64,000 nucleotides of DNA. Source: Medicago truncatula (lineage: Eukaryota > Streptophyta > Magnoliopsida > Fabales > Fabaceae). This document shows, one piece after another, positions 24,148 to 36,237 of this stretch. The translations under genes and the position numbers were made by a program. The stretch is taken from contig NC_053048.1 in the NCBI RefSeq assembly GCF_003473485.1, forward strand, positions 45,644,255-45,708,254, given 5' to 3'. Each line of letters starts with the position of its first letter. Position 1 is the stretch's first letter. Under the pieces are notes generated by a model that was given only the letters and a program-made list of their open reading frames with translations, had not been told where the DNA came from and did no database searches.

Positions 24148-25195
24148 GTACATAATTTTATCTCTATTCGTTTTTTTTTTTATTTTTTTTTTTATTTGTT
24201 TTTCCATATGATATGGATGATTTCCGTGTTGATAAAGATTAAAGAACCACGTTTGTGTATTTGTGTGACGTTGCAATATATTTTTATACCTTTTTTTTTT
24301 GTTAATATTTTGTTTAGTTGAATTCATTTTTGTAGTGTTTGCATAGTTTGCATTTTTGCACTAATTTGATAAAATAACATAATTCAACATAATCATTTAT
24401 TTCCACGTCGGTGTCACTGACTCATATTTGAATGTGTTGTGTAGACTTGTATGAATGAGAAGAAATATAACTGAATTTTTTCTTTTTTGGGTATGACATT
24501 TATGTAAGTTAGTTAGTATCTGAGGCAAAATTTCTGTGCAAATTGTTTATGTCAATGAAGTCAGTTGCAACCAATGAATAGTTAAAAATGCTGTGCTAAT
24601 TTGACTCATATTGCATTTACCTATGCTATGATAATTGCTCCATTGGGTTGTTCCAAATTGGCAATGTGAATTTGTGCAACATTACTGATTTTAATTATTA
24701 TTCAACACTTAGGATTGCCTAACTTTTTCTCTCAAACTTTAATTTTTTTATGCTTTTGAAAAATGATTGCATGCTGACATTTTAGGATGATGTTTTAGGT
24801 TCAGCTTGCCCCTTTGGGACTTTGGCGTTGACAGTTTTGTATGACTTTTCTCTCATGATCAGGTATGGTTTTCATAAACCAGTAGAAATCTTTGGTCTAA
24901 ATATTAATGACAAAAAATTTGTGTTGCGTACTCACGCACGTGATGCAAGACCTGTTCAAGTTGCCCATATTTGGCTGGCAATTCATACTTTGCCTTATCT
25001 TTTATTTTTCTGTTGTTTATTTGGGTTGCCAAATAGGATTGCTATTTGCTTGTTTGCTTATAATATCTGTTTGATTGTTTGCCTTTTGTAAGATTCTAAT
25101 ATTAATATGGTAACGTTTGTAGACCCTTGTTATAACCGTTTTGGTCTTTGGGGAATGGACTGGCTGTTTACACCTACTATTAGTGTCTGTGAACA

Positions 25196-28100
25196 ATGTT
25201 TAGCAGACCAAGTGGTTCTGGCGCTTTTAGTATATTCAAATGGAAACAGAAAGGTGCGTCATCTTTGACAAGAGGTTTACTTCATGATGATTCGCCGGAG
25301 ATCGAATTGTCTAATTACGGAAGGATCCCAAGTCCAGGAAGTGAGAGCCCTTCCGATTTCCTCAATGGAGAAAGTGTATATGTAGAACCAATTGCTGATT
25401 TGGATCTCTTCTTTGAAAGACTTTATGGCTACTACTGTGAGAAAGGGTTATGGTGTATTGTTACAAAGTGGATTGTTGAACTTCTAAGTCTGGGGTTCAC
25501 CATATGCTTTTCAGGATTTTTTTTATTATTTGTTGATTGGAATGGGCTCCGTAATGCAAAATGTGGGATGGATGCTGTTGAATCTGGAATTAAGCCCTGT
25601 GATCTTGGCAAAGAAGCTCTTAATCAACACCCTTTAACCCCACTCACACTTACCAAAGCTATTATTGTTGGATACTTGGGAATTTTTTCCTTCTATTGGA
25701 TGTTTTGCTTCCTGCGATTCTTTGCTCAACTAAAGGATATTCTCGAAATCCGCCAGTTTTACTACAGCAGGTAAGTTTGATTGTTTGAACGATAAACAAC
25801 TAAAATGCATTGAAGCAGTTGGTTAATTTTCCACAGTTCACATGTTTTTGTCTTAACATACCATGAATGTTTTACAGTCTTCATGTCACTGACAATGAAA
25901 TTCAAACTATGCCCTGGGCCAAAATTGTTGACAAAGTTGTTCTCGTTCAAAATACTCGGAAACTATGTGTGCTGAAGGATCTTTCTGCCCATGATATAGT
26001 CATGAGACTGATGCGGAAGGAGAACTACTTAATTGGAATGCTCAACAAGGGTGTGCTTGCTTTCCCCATTTCACAATGGTTTCCAGGGGCTGGTCCTACT
26101 GTTCAATCTAGTCCTGATGGAGCACAATATCGTTTAGTACTTAGCAAGACCCTTGAATGGACTTTAAATTGGTGCATCCTACATAGCATGTTTGATCGGT
26201 ATGTTGTACTAATGCCTTTAGTTGTACAATCAGAGTGTTTAATATCATTTGTTCCTGTATAAATTTGGTGCATCCTACATATCATGTTTGATCGGTGTTG
26301 TCTTTTGAGGTGTGCTCGTCCAATTTTCCCTTTTAACCATTTTGTGAAATTGGTTTGTTTGTTTATTTGAAGGATATTAGGACTATTTAGATGCTCCATG
26401 GTACCTTATATGAGGATACAATTTATACCTGGTGCTTAAGATATACCTTTCAAATTTTCATGTTATTCTGGACACTGCTTATAATTTCATAGTTGTATAG
26501 GAGTTGGTCGTTTTATTCTGTATTTGTCTTTAATATGAATGAATTTAGATTGACCTATGTGGTGATTCGGTCAATTAATTAATATGAGAATTTTCATATA
26601 ATTAGCTCTTACATATTTTTATTCTCCTTTGAACATGACTTTTGCTGCAGGAACTTTTGCGTCAGAAGGGATTTTGTGTCAAATCCAAAAACATTACAGA
26701 AAAGGCTTATGGTAGTTGGGTTTGCAATGCTTTTACTTTCTCCATTCCTTGTAATATTCATGCTGGCATATCTCTTTCTGAGGCATGCTGAGCAATTTTA
26801 TAATCACCCAAGCACAGCATCATCTCGAAGATGGTCAAATTTGTCTAGGTGGATTTTTAGGGAATTCAATGAGGTATCATATTCATTTTCTTGGTCTTCC
26901 ATTTTATCTTCTCTTCTGTTGCTTTCATGGTTCTAATTAATACTTTATTGCTTTCGTACTGTCCTTAGACACTTCTACACTATGTCAAAGACCAAGTGCA
27001 TATTTTATTCAGTTTATTTTCAGTAAATAATTGGTAGCAAACATGCAACAGTTATCCAAAAAGCTTTGTTGGAGGCCCATCAGTGGTTGTGTATATAATC
27101 CATCCATGCATTCTCTGTGAATATCTTAGAAAAAATCACCGTGAAAGAAAGATTTGAAGTTGTAAACAACTATTCATGAAAAATCTTATTGGAAAATTTA
27201 TGGAAATTACAATAAAGGAATTTTTGATAATTTATTTTTAGTATAGGAAAATTCAATGCTTAACTAGTTGATGATATTTTAATAGCGATTTATGAGTGAC
27301 CACATTATGGTATCATTCTAGTCACCTAGCATTAGCGGCTTATTCTTGCATATTTTTTTTTTAAACAGGTTGCATATTAATGAGTGACTTGAATTTTAAG
27401 TTTTTGTAACATAGTTATTTGACTTGGTTAACATTTATGTTGTTCGAAAAAAAACCTTTATACTACCAAACAATAGCATGTAGGTTGCATATGACATTCT
27501 GAAATCTACTTTGAGATTGATTTTTATGTTGTATCAGTATACGTCTTCTGTTGTACCTGGTTATCATTTTTAGACTTATCTCACTTCTATTCTTTTACTT
27601 TTATTGCTAAAGCTTATCAATAACTTGTGTTATAGGTGGACCATATCTTCAGGCATCGGATTAATAACAGTGTATCACATGCTTCTGATTATCTCAAGCA
27701 ATTTCCTTCACCTATCATATCTATCATTGCAAAATTCATATCTTTTGTATCGGGTGGCTTTGCTGCAATTCTGATCATTATTGCTTTTCTCGAGGAGTCT
27801 CTGCTAGAGGGCCATGTAATGAACTTCTGTTAATTACTGAGTTTACATAATGTCATGGCAGTCATTAAAGGATTTTATTTATTTTTTCTAAAATATCATT
27901 GCAGATATTTGGTCGGAACTTGTTTTGGTATGCTGCTGTTTTTGGAACTATAACTGCTATTAGCCGGGCTGCAATTGCAGATGAGCTTCTGGTCTTAGAT
28001 CCCGAGGGAACAATATCTATGGTGGTTCAGCATACACATTATATGCCAAAGAGATGGCGTGGCAAAGAAATTACTGAAGTGGTCCGCATTGAGTTTGAAA

Positions 28101-30106
28101 CATTATTCCAGGTATTCTACCTGAGGTGTCCGTTTAATACATTCACATTATGTTAGAATGACCGTTATTTGTTATTTATTATTTATTTACACCATGGAAT
28201 AGGTTTTAATACTTCTCATGCTCATGTTTTTCTTTGTATGGTGCAGTATACTGTAATGATGTTACTTGAGGAGATGGCTTCAATTTTCCTCACTCCATAT
28301 TTACTTCTGTTTATTGTCCCAAAGGTCATTTTCGTACTTGGAGATTTATTTATATGGGCCAAGTATACTGTATTTCACAGTAATTTGTTTTCTTTCATTT
28401 TGCAGCGAGTTGATGATATCTTGCAGTACATTGCCGATTTCACTGTAAATGTTGAAGGTGTTGGGCATGTTTGCAGGTTAGCATGGACTTTTTTCCTTTC
28501 TTCTTTTATGATGTACATCTCTAACCGTGGTCATTCTCTGGGACTTCTGAGTTTGTGATGGAGGAAGGCAGTGTCTCAATTCCATAGCTAATGGCAGAAA
28601 ATATTGATTATATTTTGTTATATTTGTCGCAGTTTTAGCACCTTTGATTTTCAAGAGCATGGAAACTCTCATTATGGTTCCCCATATAATGCCTCTCGTA
28701 GCAGAAGGAGTTCACAGGGGAAGATGGAGAAATCATTGTTGAGGTATGGTCTTGGAAAACTTGTTATACTCATAAGACAAAATTCATTGTAATTTGTGAT
28801 CTAATTTAGCGTCAGGAAGGCAAAATTTTCATCAGTTACCCATATATATCTTTTGAATTTTAGAATTATTTCCATTACTATTATGAATATTCTGAAACCT
28901 CTGTGTGTGCATGTTTTTTAATTTTTTGGTCATAAAAAAAAAGTAAAACAGTGTTTATACTCTTAGTTGGAATTTAGTTTTTATGTAAAAATAGCACCAC
29001 GGGCAACTCTTTTCTCAGAATTCATGTGCCACTAAAATAATTGTTTTGGAGCACTTGTGCTTATAATTCTATGAAGCACATACACTCCTCGGATTAGGCA
29101 TGTCCCGGCGTCGGACACACGTCGGTGTCCGACACCAACACGACACCTATGATTACCCTGGATTATGTCATTTTCTGAAATTATTATCCGTGTCGGCGTG
29201 TCGTGTCCGGTGTCCGTGCTTCATAGGCTTATATGTATTTTCGTTTAATTTATATTCTGTTGTCATTACAGCTTCCAGAGTAGTTATCCATCATGGGAAC
29301 CAAATACTCAGGGGAAGCAGTTTTTGCAAAATCTTAGAACATTCAGAGAGCGGAAGTTATCAGTACATGGAAACATACACACATCTTCCCCTCCTAGAAT
29401 GTGGAGGGGTAGTCCCAATACGGCAGGCGATGAAGACAAAAACAGGTTTATATCCAGGGAAATGCCGTACAGTACTTTTGCAACTGGCAATCACTTGGAT
29501 TCTTTGTGGTTGATTGAAGCCAACCAGAACCATCACCCCTATCTTCTTGATTGGTACTACACAGCTCGACCTCATGATGCAACTTCAAGAGATGTTCCAT
29601 TAGAACCATACGGAATAAAAGAACATTATTCCAGAGACTATTCGATGCCTTCCAACTTGACACAGAATGAACCCGAGTATGAAGAAGAATACTCAAATGA
29701 GTCCCATGAGGATCGGGCTGCATCTCAACTTGGGGCTTCCACATCAGCTCCCATCTTTAGGGAGAGCTTTATTCAGGACCAAAATTATAATGAACTGCCC
29801 CATGCTACCAGAAGCCATTGGTGGGCTAGAAGTCGCCTACAGAGTGGACAAGCTCAGGCAAGCTTTTACGAGCCTCCAGATTTCAATGACCAAACAACAT
29901 ATAATTATCATGACAAGTTTTCTGATAGAGGGTCAGAGGATCAAGACCAAGAACAACACTTTTACTGGAGAGATCATCACAACAAATTATCTAGAACAAC
30001 AATGACAGATGACTTAGAGGAAGGAGAATTTAATCTACATTTTGGTGATGTTTATAACAGACCTCCAGAAACTCCCACTATAAATACCAGCACTGGTAGC
30101 TTTTGA
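25196..30106 (+). CDS. ATG9: Autophagy-related protein 9 (ATG9), nine coding exons
   Basis: The coding exons are 25196-25770, 25878-26198, 26651-26873, 27636-27815, 27905-28111, 28247-28324, 28406-28476, 28633-28743 and 29272-30106. All have GT-AG borders and consistent phase, and they sum to 2601 nt, 866 aa plus stop. Signatures of plant ATG9 can be read: FYYSSLHVTDNEIQTMPWA, RNFCVRRDFVSNPKTLQKRL, FPSPIISIIAKFISFVSGGF, IFGRNLFWYAAVFGTITAIS and VVQHTHYMPKRWRGKE. Several hydrophobic membrane spans (about residues 95-120, 160-185, then the exon 4-7 block) make up the APG9 core. The long Ser/Gln/Asp-rich C-terminal tail is in exon 9 (WYYTARPH motif). Family role: a trimeric lipid scramblase on Golgi-derived vesicles that supplies membrane to the phagophore with ATG2/ATG18. 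No break is seen; it should be functional. Intron 9 (28744-29271) holds a small GC-rich repeat. Confidence 0.97.
29075..29230. mobile_element. GC-rich small inverted-repeat element in ATG9 intron 9
   Basis: The ends are CTATGAAGCAC and its inverse GTGCTTCATAG. Inside are repeated CGTCGG, GTGTCCGACACC and GTGTCGTGTCCGG blocks that fold back on each other. It is far richer in G+C and CG dinucleotides than the surrounding intron. It resembles a short MITE-type repeat; no exact target duplication was found. Confidence 0.6.
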
Positions 30107-30965
30107 GTAATAATAGCTTTGTCCCTCTCCCACATTTTTTGTTTGGGAGGTGCTTTCAATTAAATGGAATGCATGAATTTCCAAGTCATGATTGTCCCTT
30201 TCTAATTGTTATTTGGAAATTCTATTATTTGCTGTACATAGATTCATTTGGTGAGTTAGACTGTTAAATGAACCTCAGTTTTTGGAATTTAAAAACGTCT
30301 TAATGATGCCTTCCATTTTCAGATGTAAAGACCCCAGCAAAATAGTCTGGCAATTGTCCTAATTCATTAACCCAATTTCTTGTTTTCAGGATCCCTCGGG
30401 TCTTCTTAAAGAATTAAAACAAAAACCATACCAAGATGGCTTCAAAAAGAAAAATAAAAAAAGAAAAGTAAAACCATACTTATTGCTGTGATTTGCGGTG
30501 AGGCCAAAGAAAACATTGATATAATTTCCTAGTGGCTTCTCATTCTCTTTGTCCCTCTGTGCTCTGCCTTCCAATGATTACCTACCCTGCTTTCTTCACT
30601 CCTTGCCCCTTCAAAATCCATTGGCCCAAGTGACACTCAAAGTAAAGAACAGAGGGACCATGAATTGAACATGAATGAAAGCTGCGTGCGTACAAGTAAT
30701 CATTGGCTTTCATTTGTGATTTTAAGTAATGACAGACTAAAAGCAATGCATCTTATTTTTTTGACAATATCACATATGAAAGCAGTATCTCTTATTTTCC
30801 TCATATCGTTTCTGTCACTCCTTACTGACATAACTGGAATGGAAATTTTGAACGCAACAGAAAGAAAAAATAATCAAAATCAAATTATCACATCACTTCA
30901 CATTACAAGTTTACATTATACGTATTTATTATTAAACACTGTTCTTGAGGATGTAATGCAGTTTT
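30107..30965. other. Convergent intergenic region: ATG9 3' UTR and ATL 3' side
   Basis: The ATG9 3' UTR probably covers the first 200-300 bp. The rest lies downstream of both convergent genes. The ORFs at 30386-30574 and 30665-31057 have no family character, and the second overlaps the ATL gene antisense. Confidence 0.5.
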
Positions 30966-31940
30966 TTATACCCTACCATAACGAAATGGAAAGAAAGATC
31001 TTCGACCCCTGTTACTACTGCTATTACAATCTTCATAGTTACAGCCCTCACTGTTGATTCCACAATCCTCATTTTGATGCCTATTATTCTGTTGGATGAT
31101 GTGTTGAACATCTACATAAGCTTTTCTATCACTTGCAGAATCCAATGAGAAGGATCTTCTGATAGGCTGAATTGAAAACTGATCATCTTTTTTTCTAACA
31201 TCAATACACTCATCATCCATTATGGTACCATGGTGGCACTTCCATGGTTTCAACTGCACTGCCTTCTTCTTCTCCTCCGTTTTCCTAGTTGTAGAGTGAG
31301 TTCTACTCAGCGTTTCTAGTCTTTCCCTTGACTCATTTCGATCTTGCTGAACCTGAGACCGTGATCCCCGATTCTCTCCATCTCCCCATAATTCAATGAC
31401 CACAAAATCTTCATCACTACCCATGTTAGAGAGTAACTGAGAATCCTGTGGAGAAGAGCTTGGTGCAGCTATGATACGGTTCATTGGAAATTGTGTGTTA
31501 CCTGAAATGCTTGTTCTACAAAGAGGGCAGTTTGCATTTGTTTGAAGCCAAATGTTAATGCAATCCAAGTGAAAGTGGTGGCTGCAGTTAGGAAGTACTT
31601 TTAGCATATCATGTTCTTGGAAAGAATTCAAACAAACAACACAACCCTTTACACTTTGATGATTATCATCATCACCTTCTCCTTTTGTGAATTGAAATGT
31701 TGGTATTCCTTGGATGACGGATTCATCGACGCCGCGAGTCCAAATCCTTGGAGAGAATGCTATGAAGGGTTCTTCATTTTGTGGAGGTGGCAGGATGGAA
31801 ATCCATCTCAATGGGTGCCAATTTAAGCAGCATTTGGTCACAAAAATCAAGTAGGTGATAAATATGAAAGTAGTAACCAAGATACTTAGTACAACAATGA
31901 CAAATATGAGTAAAGCATAGTGTGAAGAAGATTGTGCCAT
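30966..31940 (-). CDS. ATL-type RING-H2 E3 ubiquitin ligase (ATL16/ATL1-like)
   Basis: A 324-aa intronless frame, as is usual for the ATL family. An N-terminal membrane span covers about residues 8-35 (LLIFVIVVLSILVTTFIFI). A basic/hydrophobic linker with the GLD-like motif RGVDESVIQGIPTF follows (69-82). The RING-H2 is complete with ATL spacing: C100, C103, C119, H121, H124, C127, C138 and C141, with the ATL-typical Pro two residues before C119 and Trp131. The C-terminal half is low-complexity and Ser/Arg-rich. Known role: a membrane-anchored E3 that recruits E2 through the RING. ATLs are often induced rapidly by chitin or other elicitors. RGVDESVIQ.IP.F is closest, from memory, to the ATL16/ATL1/ATL51 branch. 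All zinc ligands are present. Confidence 0.92.
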   Translation of the reverse strand: MAQSSSHYALLIFVIVVLSILVTTFIFITYLIFVTKCCLNWHPLRWISILPPPQNEEPFIAFSPRIWTRGVDESVIQGIPTFQFTKGEGDDDNHQSVKGCVVCLNSFQEHDMLKVLPNCSHHFHLDCINIWLQTNANCPLCRTSISGNTQFPMNRIIAAPSSSPQDSQLLSNMGSDEDFVVIELWGDGENRGSRSQVQQDRNESRERLETLSRTHSTTRKTEEKKKAVQLKPWKCHHGTIMDDECIDVRKKDDQFSIQPIRRSFSLDSASDRKAYVDVQHIIQQNNRHQNEDCGINSEGCNYEDCNSSSNRGRRSFFPFRYGRV

Positions 31941-34101
31941 TTGAAAACTACGAATGTTAGATATGATATTTAAGATGTTCTTACCTTTTAAGAGATTGAT
32001 TTGTTTAATAGCAATGTGAAGGAAAGAAAGATATTGTCTTGGAAAGAAAGGAGAATAAAATAGTGATGAAAGTGGAAAACCAATAAAATGAATGCATTTG
32101 GATTATTAAGTTGTAAGGAACAGGCACATGTATTTGTCACAAAAGGAACTACACATAGAGAAGCACGAGGGGTCGGTGTTTGACTTTACAAAGAGGGTTA
32201 TCTTTTTCTTTTGAAAAAACAAATCTTTGCAGTATGTCATTTTTGGCATTTACTTTGTCTTGAATGAATGAATGAATGAATGTTGTCTTGGCCCTTGTCC
32301 CCATCTTTACTAGTAGTGAGCTCATAACTGATAAGTGTGTCTTGGATGGTCCTACTAGCTGAAACTAGTGACGTCCCTTAGTGACTGCCATGGATCATGG
32401 TCAACCAGATAACTTGAGTCGGTCGAATCCAAAAATATTGGCTCGGTTCGGTTTGTATTTTTTTGAATCTAATATATGCTTTGTGATATCAACTTCTCAC
32501 ACCTCAAAAGTCCCTTACAACAACCAAATCTGTATATGAGATCGGCTGCATAGATCAAATTACATTATAATATTTTATCATAAATTATATTTCATTTTAA
32601 CTCAATAATCTTTTATGAAGTTTTTCTCAAATTTTTCTGAATTTTTCTTTGCATCCAGTGATATGACTATCCTTCATATGATCTACTATCTTTACTACAA
32701 AATCCAAAAACCTTTTACTATAATGAAAAAAGTGATAGCATGGAATCCTATTTCATAACAAACTCGGATTGCAACAATTTCTATCAGGAAAAAAAAAAAC
32801 CTAGCTGAAGTAAATAACATGGAAAAACAATATATAACCATGTTAATTATTGTATAAAAAACCATGTTAACTAAAAAATAGAAATTATGATTACTAAAAA
32901 ATTGTTGTACTGACTTTTTTTGTCTAAGAAACTGTGTTGTAGTAATAAGAAACTTTGGTTTTTGTACCAAAAAAAGAAACTTTGGTTTGACCAATTGTCC
33001 TAAGAAATTTGAAATCTCAAGATTCATGGAATGGAACACAGATGTCTTACAATACATGATTCCAAAAACATGATATGATGCTAGCTTCTGGACAGATGAT
33101 AATATAATATTTTTGTTTAAGGAATTGTTTACTTGGTTATGGTACCAGTTTGTCTCTTTTTTTCAACTTTTCCTTTTGTTTCCTTCTACTTTCAAGTTCC
33201 AACAATTGTAGTTGACTGTAACAAAAGATCATAATTAGTTGGAAATTGTTATTGTCCACGGAATTTTCTATTCAGCACATACATTCAAGGAAGATTATCT
33301 TCCTTCAATTTGGTTTGTGCTCAATGCTCTCGTTCTATATTTTGGCAAACCATGCTGATTCTTTGTTAGAATACACTGAGGACCAAGTTTTGTTGCAATA
33401 TCAAGATTCTTTTAATTGTATCAGTCACATTTATATGTAATTTACAAATTAGGCTGATATGGACATCATACATTTAAATGGAACATCATACACATTGCTA
33501 CACTTTCATTTTATTATAGTTTTTTGTTTGACTTAATTTATAAATATGCATCTTAGGAGAATATTCCAATTAACATCAATAGAAAATATTGCAAAATCAA
33601 AAAAGCCATCAAATTCTGTTTCAATCTAAGAACTATATATATATATAGCTGTTGAGGTTCAATGTTTCACCTCACTAGGTTAAGATACTATTAACAACGT
33701 GATGTACTATATATATATACTCCTATATTGACCATTAGTTTAGACAAACAAGTGGCACCGGTAGGACAAATGGTTATTTTTCTATATCCAAATTTCTCTT
33801 AGATTACTATAAATAATGATTAAATTAGCATTTGGTAAAACCTCTTGATATGCATGATCCTTCTGACCTCATAATCTGTCTCGTTAGAACTATATACCAA
33901 CTAGGGTGATTTTCTTTATGAATAATAATAATCCAAACAAAAATTAGTCCTTGAATTATGTGGTGGCCTTCCAAAGGCACTGAGCACATTATGTGATCCA
34001 CATACATTGAATTCTATAACCAATCTCAATCATAGATGTGTCTTTTAGCACGTTTGGTAATTTTTACAAATCCATTGAACCTTGAATAAATTTTCACTTA
34101 A
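31941..34101. other. Intergenic between the ATL gene and ERF copy A
   Basis: It holds the ATL promoter side and a short (GAAT)n stretch at 32262-32281. From about 33530 onward the sequence is duplicated upstream of ERF copy C (46500-47120), which shows the extent of the copied block. The ORFs at 32695-33057 and 33246-33440 have no motifs. Confidence 0.6.
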
Positions 34102-34121
34102 GTGCATTTTTTGAAGCTCAA

Positions 34122-34128
34122 TATAAAA
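34122..34128 (+). promoter_or_regulatory. TATA box of ERF copy A
   Basis: TATAAAA lies 42 bases before the ATG at 34171. The same box sits at the same distance in copies B (36193-36199) and C (47087-47093), within a conserved CATTTTTTG.AGC.CA.TATAAAA block. The implied leader is only about 10-20 nt. Confidence 0.75.
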
Positions 34129-34170
34129 GGCCTTGTAAATTATGCTAATGACATTATTCTTACACAAATA

Positions 34171-34602
34171 ATGGAAGATGAGTTAAAGGAAAAGGTGAAA
34201 CAAGATGAATTACCAAAGAAAATAAAGTATAGAGGAGTAAGGATAAGGCCATGGGGAAAATGTGCAGCAGAGATTCGAGATTCGGCTAGACATGGAGCTC
34301 GAGTTTGGCTTGGTACATTTAACACTGCTGAGGAAGCTGCAAGAGCTTATGATCGTGCTGCTTTTGAAATGAGAGGTTCTTCAGCTATTCTTAACTTTCC
34401 TCATGAACATTATTTTCCTTGCAGTGTGGTATATAACCCTTCTAAGCCGTCTTCTTCCTCCAATTCAACCTCATCATCATCATCTTCAAAGGTTAAATCG
34501 GAACTTGTTGAACAAGTTATAGAGTTTGAGTATTTGGATGAAAAATTATTAGAGGAACTCTTGGATTTTGAGAGCATCATCAACCAGGACTTGTTCAAGT
34601 AG
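34171..34602 (+). CDS. Ethylene-response factor, group IX small ERF (ERF95-98-like), copy A
   Basis: 143 aa, no intron. The AP2/ERF domain spans about residues 20-77 ([20 protein letters not shown], then [19 protein letters not shown] and GS.AILNFP) and has the ERF-type Ala and Asp in the WGK.AAEIRD strand. A Ser-rich linker follows, then the acidic EDLL activation motif ([18 protein letters not shown], about 117-134). Very short size plus AP2 plus EDLL is the ERF95/96/97/98 subgroup. These bind GCC boxes and drive ethylene/jasmonate defence genes. I chose the ATG at 34171 because copies B and C start at the same point; an upstream in-frame ATG (34102) lies before the TATA box. Oddity: Cys31 replaces the usual Phe of WGKFAAE. 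Confidence 0.93.
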   Translation: MEDELKEKVKQDELPKKIKYRGVRIRPWGKCAAEIRDSARHGARVWLGTFNTAEEAARAYDRAAFEMRGSSAILNFPHEHYFPCSVVYNPSKPSSSSNSTSSSSSSKVKSELVEQVIEFEYLDEKLLEELLDFESIINQDLFK

Positions 34603-35249
34603 GAGTTACTTGATTTAAGCATGAGTGATTTTGTTCTGTTTTTAATCCTAAATCTTTGTTTATTACTATGTCAACGAGTTGTTTTGTTGTTACACAACGT
34701 TTATCATTATTTACATATGTTTTTGTTCTTTTGGCTTTCATTTGAATGTTTGAATAATAATGTCGATTCACCCATGTGAGTAGTAAAATAAGAGAGAACG
34801 TGTGATGAAATCAAAACAAGACATGTTTTCCATACAGAGCAAGACATGTTTCACATTGCTAAGGTGGTCATCAAGTACCTAAGCATGTCAACTAAGCTAT
34901 AAGACAAAAGACATCATAATTGAAAATTCTTATTAACTCTTTAAGTGAAGAAATGCATGTCATGTCACTTAATAGTGAAACAAAATCATATCCAAAAGAA
35001 CAAATCATAATAATAATTAAAAGTAGGATTCCAGTGATTCATGACTACCAACTGCGGTTGGCATATATGGTTTGACGTTTTCCTCGTACTTGTTGCGATT
35101 TAGATTCACATTTTGAATTCTACAATTGATAAGTTATACGTAAATTCAGTTATAAATTTTCGGCCTTGAATTTATCCGAGTGCGTGTCTTTCCAAATCTA
35201 CATTTATATATGAAATAAAAAAATCATCTGTCATATTTATGTGCATTTT
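34603..35249. other. Intergenic within module A
   Basis: The 3' flank of ERF A is conserved with the flanks of copies B and C (for example GAAACAAAATCATATCCAAA at about 34977 and 37340). No gene. Confidence 0.6.
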
Positions 35250-35552
35250 TAATACCTTTCATCATTAATATACAAATCAACCACATAAAGACTTTCATTG
35301 TACTCTACTAATTTCTTGTTTTTTGTATCACAGTTCACCCTTATATGCCTCTTTTTGTCACAACAGGACAAGTTTTTTGGTGAAAATTGAACCAACTTCA
35401 AGGACAAAGCATTTATCTAGAAAATTGTTCATTTATCATCCATAACATAAAGTTGTCCATTATAAAGTATTATATCATAAAAAAAAATGTTTACTCCACC
35501 ATCATCCTTTAATATATATGGTATTTTCTTTTTCTCAAATATTGGAAACTTT
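35250..35552 (-). pseudogene. Remnant of an F-box/DUF295 gene, module A
   Basis: This stretch matches the middle of the intact F-box gene of module B (37930-38235) at roughly 85% by eye, including AAATTGAACCAACTTCAAGG and the stretch around TATTATATCAT. On the minus strand it corresponds to the region around the ALSLKLVQFSPKN and VDKMGTIFWIN residues. Both ends of the gene, including the F-box, are missing, so only an internal third of the gene remains. Confidence 0.85.
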
Positions 35553-36192
35553 CCTAAAGAGGGAAAGTTTTTATTTTTTAGGGAGATAGTAAGGGTAAGT
35601 TTGTTCGATCAATTAGAATATGAGTTCAACATATATACTGAGGTCTAACTTAGACCAACCTAAAAACATTAAATTAGAACTAGTTATAACTAACTTAAAC
35701 TAGTGGTAAGAGATTTTTATGTCCAAATAAAAATGCGCACACTTGTTAACTTATACGTTAATGTTTTTATATTGGTCGAAATTAGCAACCCTCACAAGTC
35801 ATATATATAACAAGTTTGAGGAAATTATGGATTTGAGAAAAACATGAAAATAATGTAGTTAAGTAAATATGTAGTGAAGGAAACGTTTGCCTTCTAGGCA
35901 AGGAAATGATTTTATGTGCAACTATTAATGTCTTAAAGGGTTTTGATAGGTTTAAGGTTACAAGCACACACTCATGAATTGAATAAACATATGGATTAAT
36001 ATGATAAAGTAAAACTGAAAAAGAATAATAATTCAACTAGGTGATTTTCTTTATGAATAATAATAATCCAACATTGAATTCTATAACCAATCCCAGACAT
36101 ATACGGATATATCATTCAGCAAGTTTGATAATTTTTACCAATCCATTGAACATTGAATAAATTTCCAAATAAATGCATTTTTTGTAGCTCAA
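35553..36192. other. Intergenic and upstream region of ERF copy B
   Basis: From 36035 (AACTAGGTGATTTTCTTTAT) to the ATG the sequence is conserved with the promoters of copies A and C. Before that it is AT-rich spacer without a gene. Confidence 0.6.
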
Positions 36193-36237
36193 TATAAAAA
36201 GCTAAGTTATCATGCCAATAACATTCTTGTACACACA

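Noticed and set aside
24822-25091. An 89-codon frame ahead of ATG9
   Set aside because: It lies in the ATG9 leader intron, has no family motif, and its hydrophobic look is expected of T-rich sequence.
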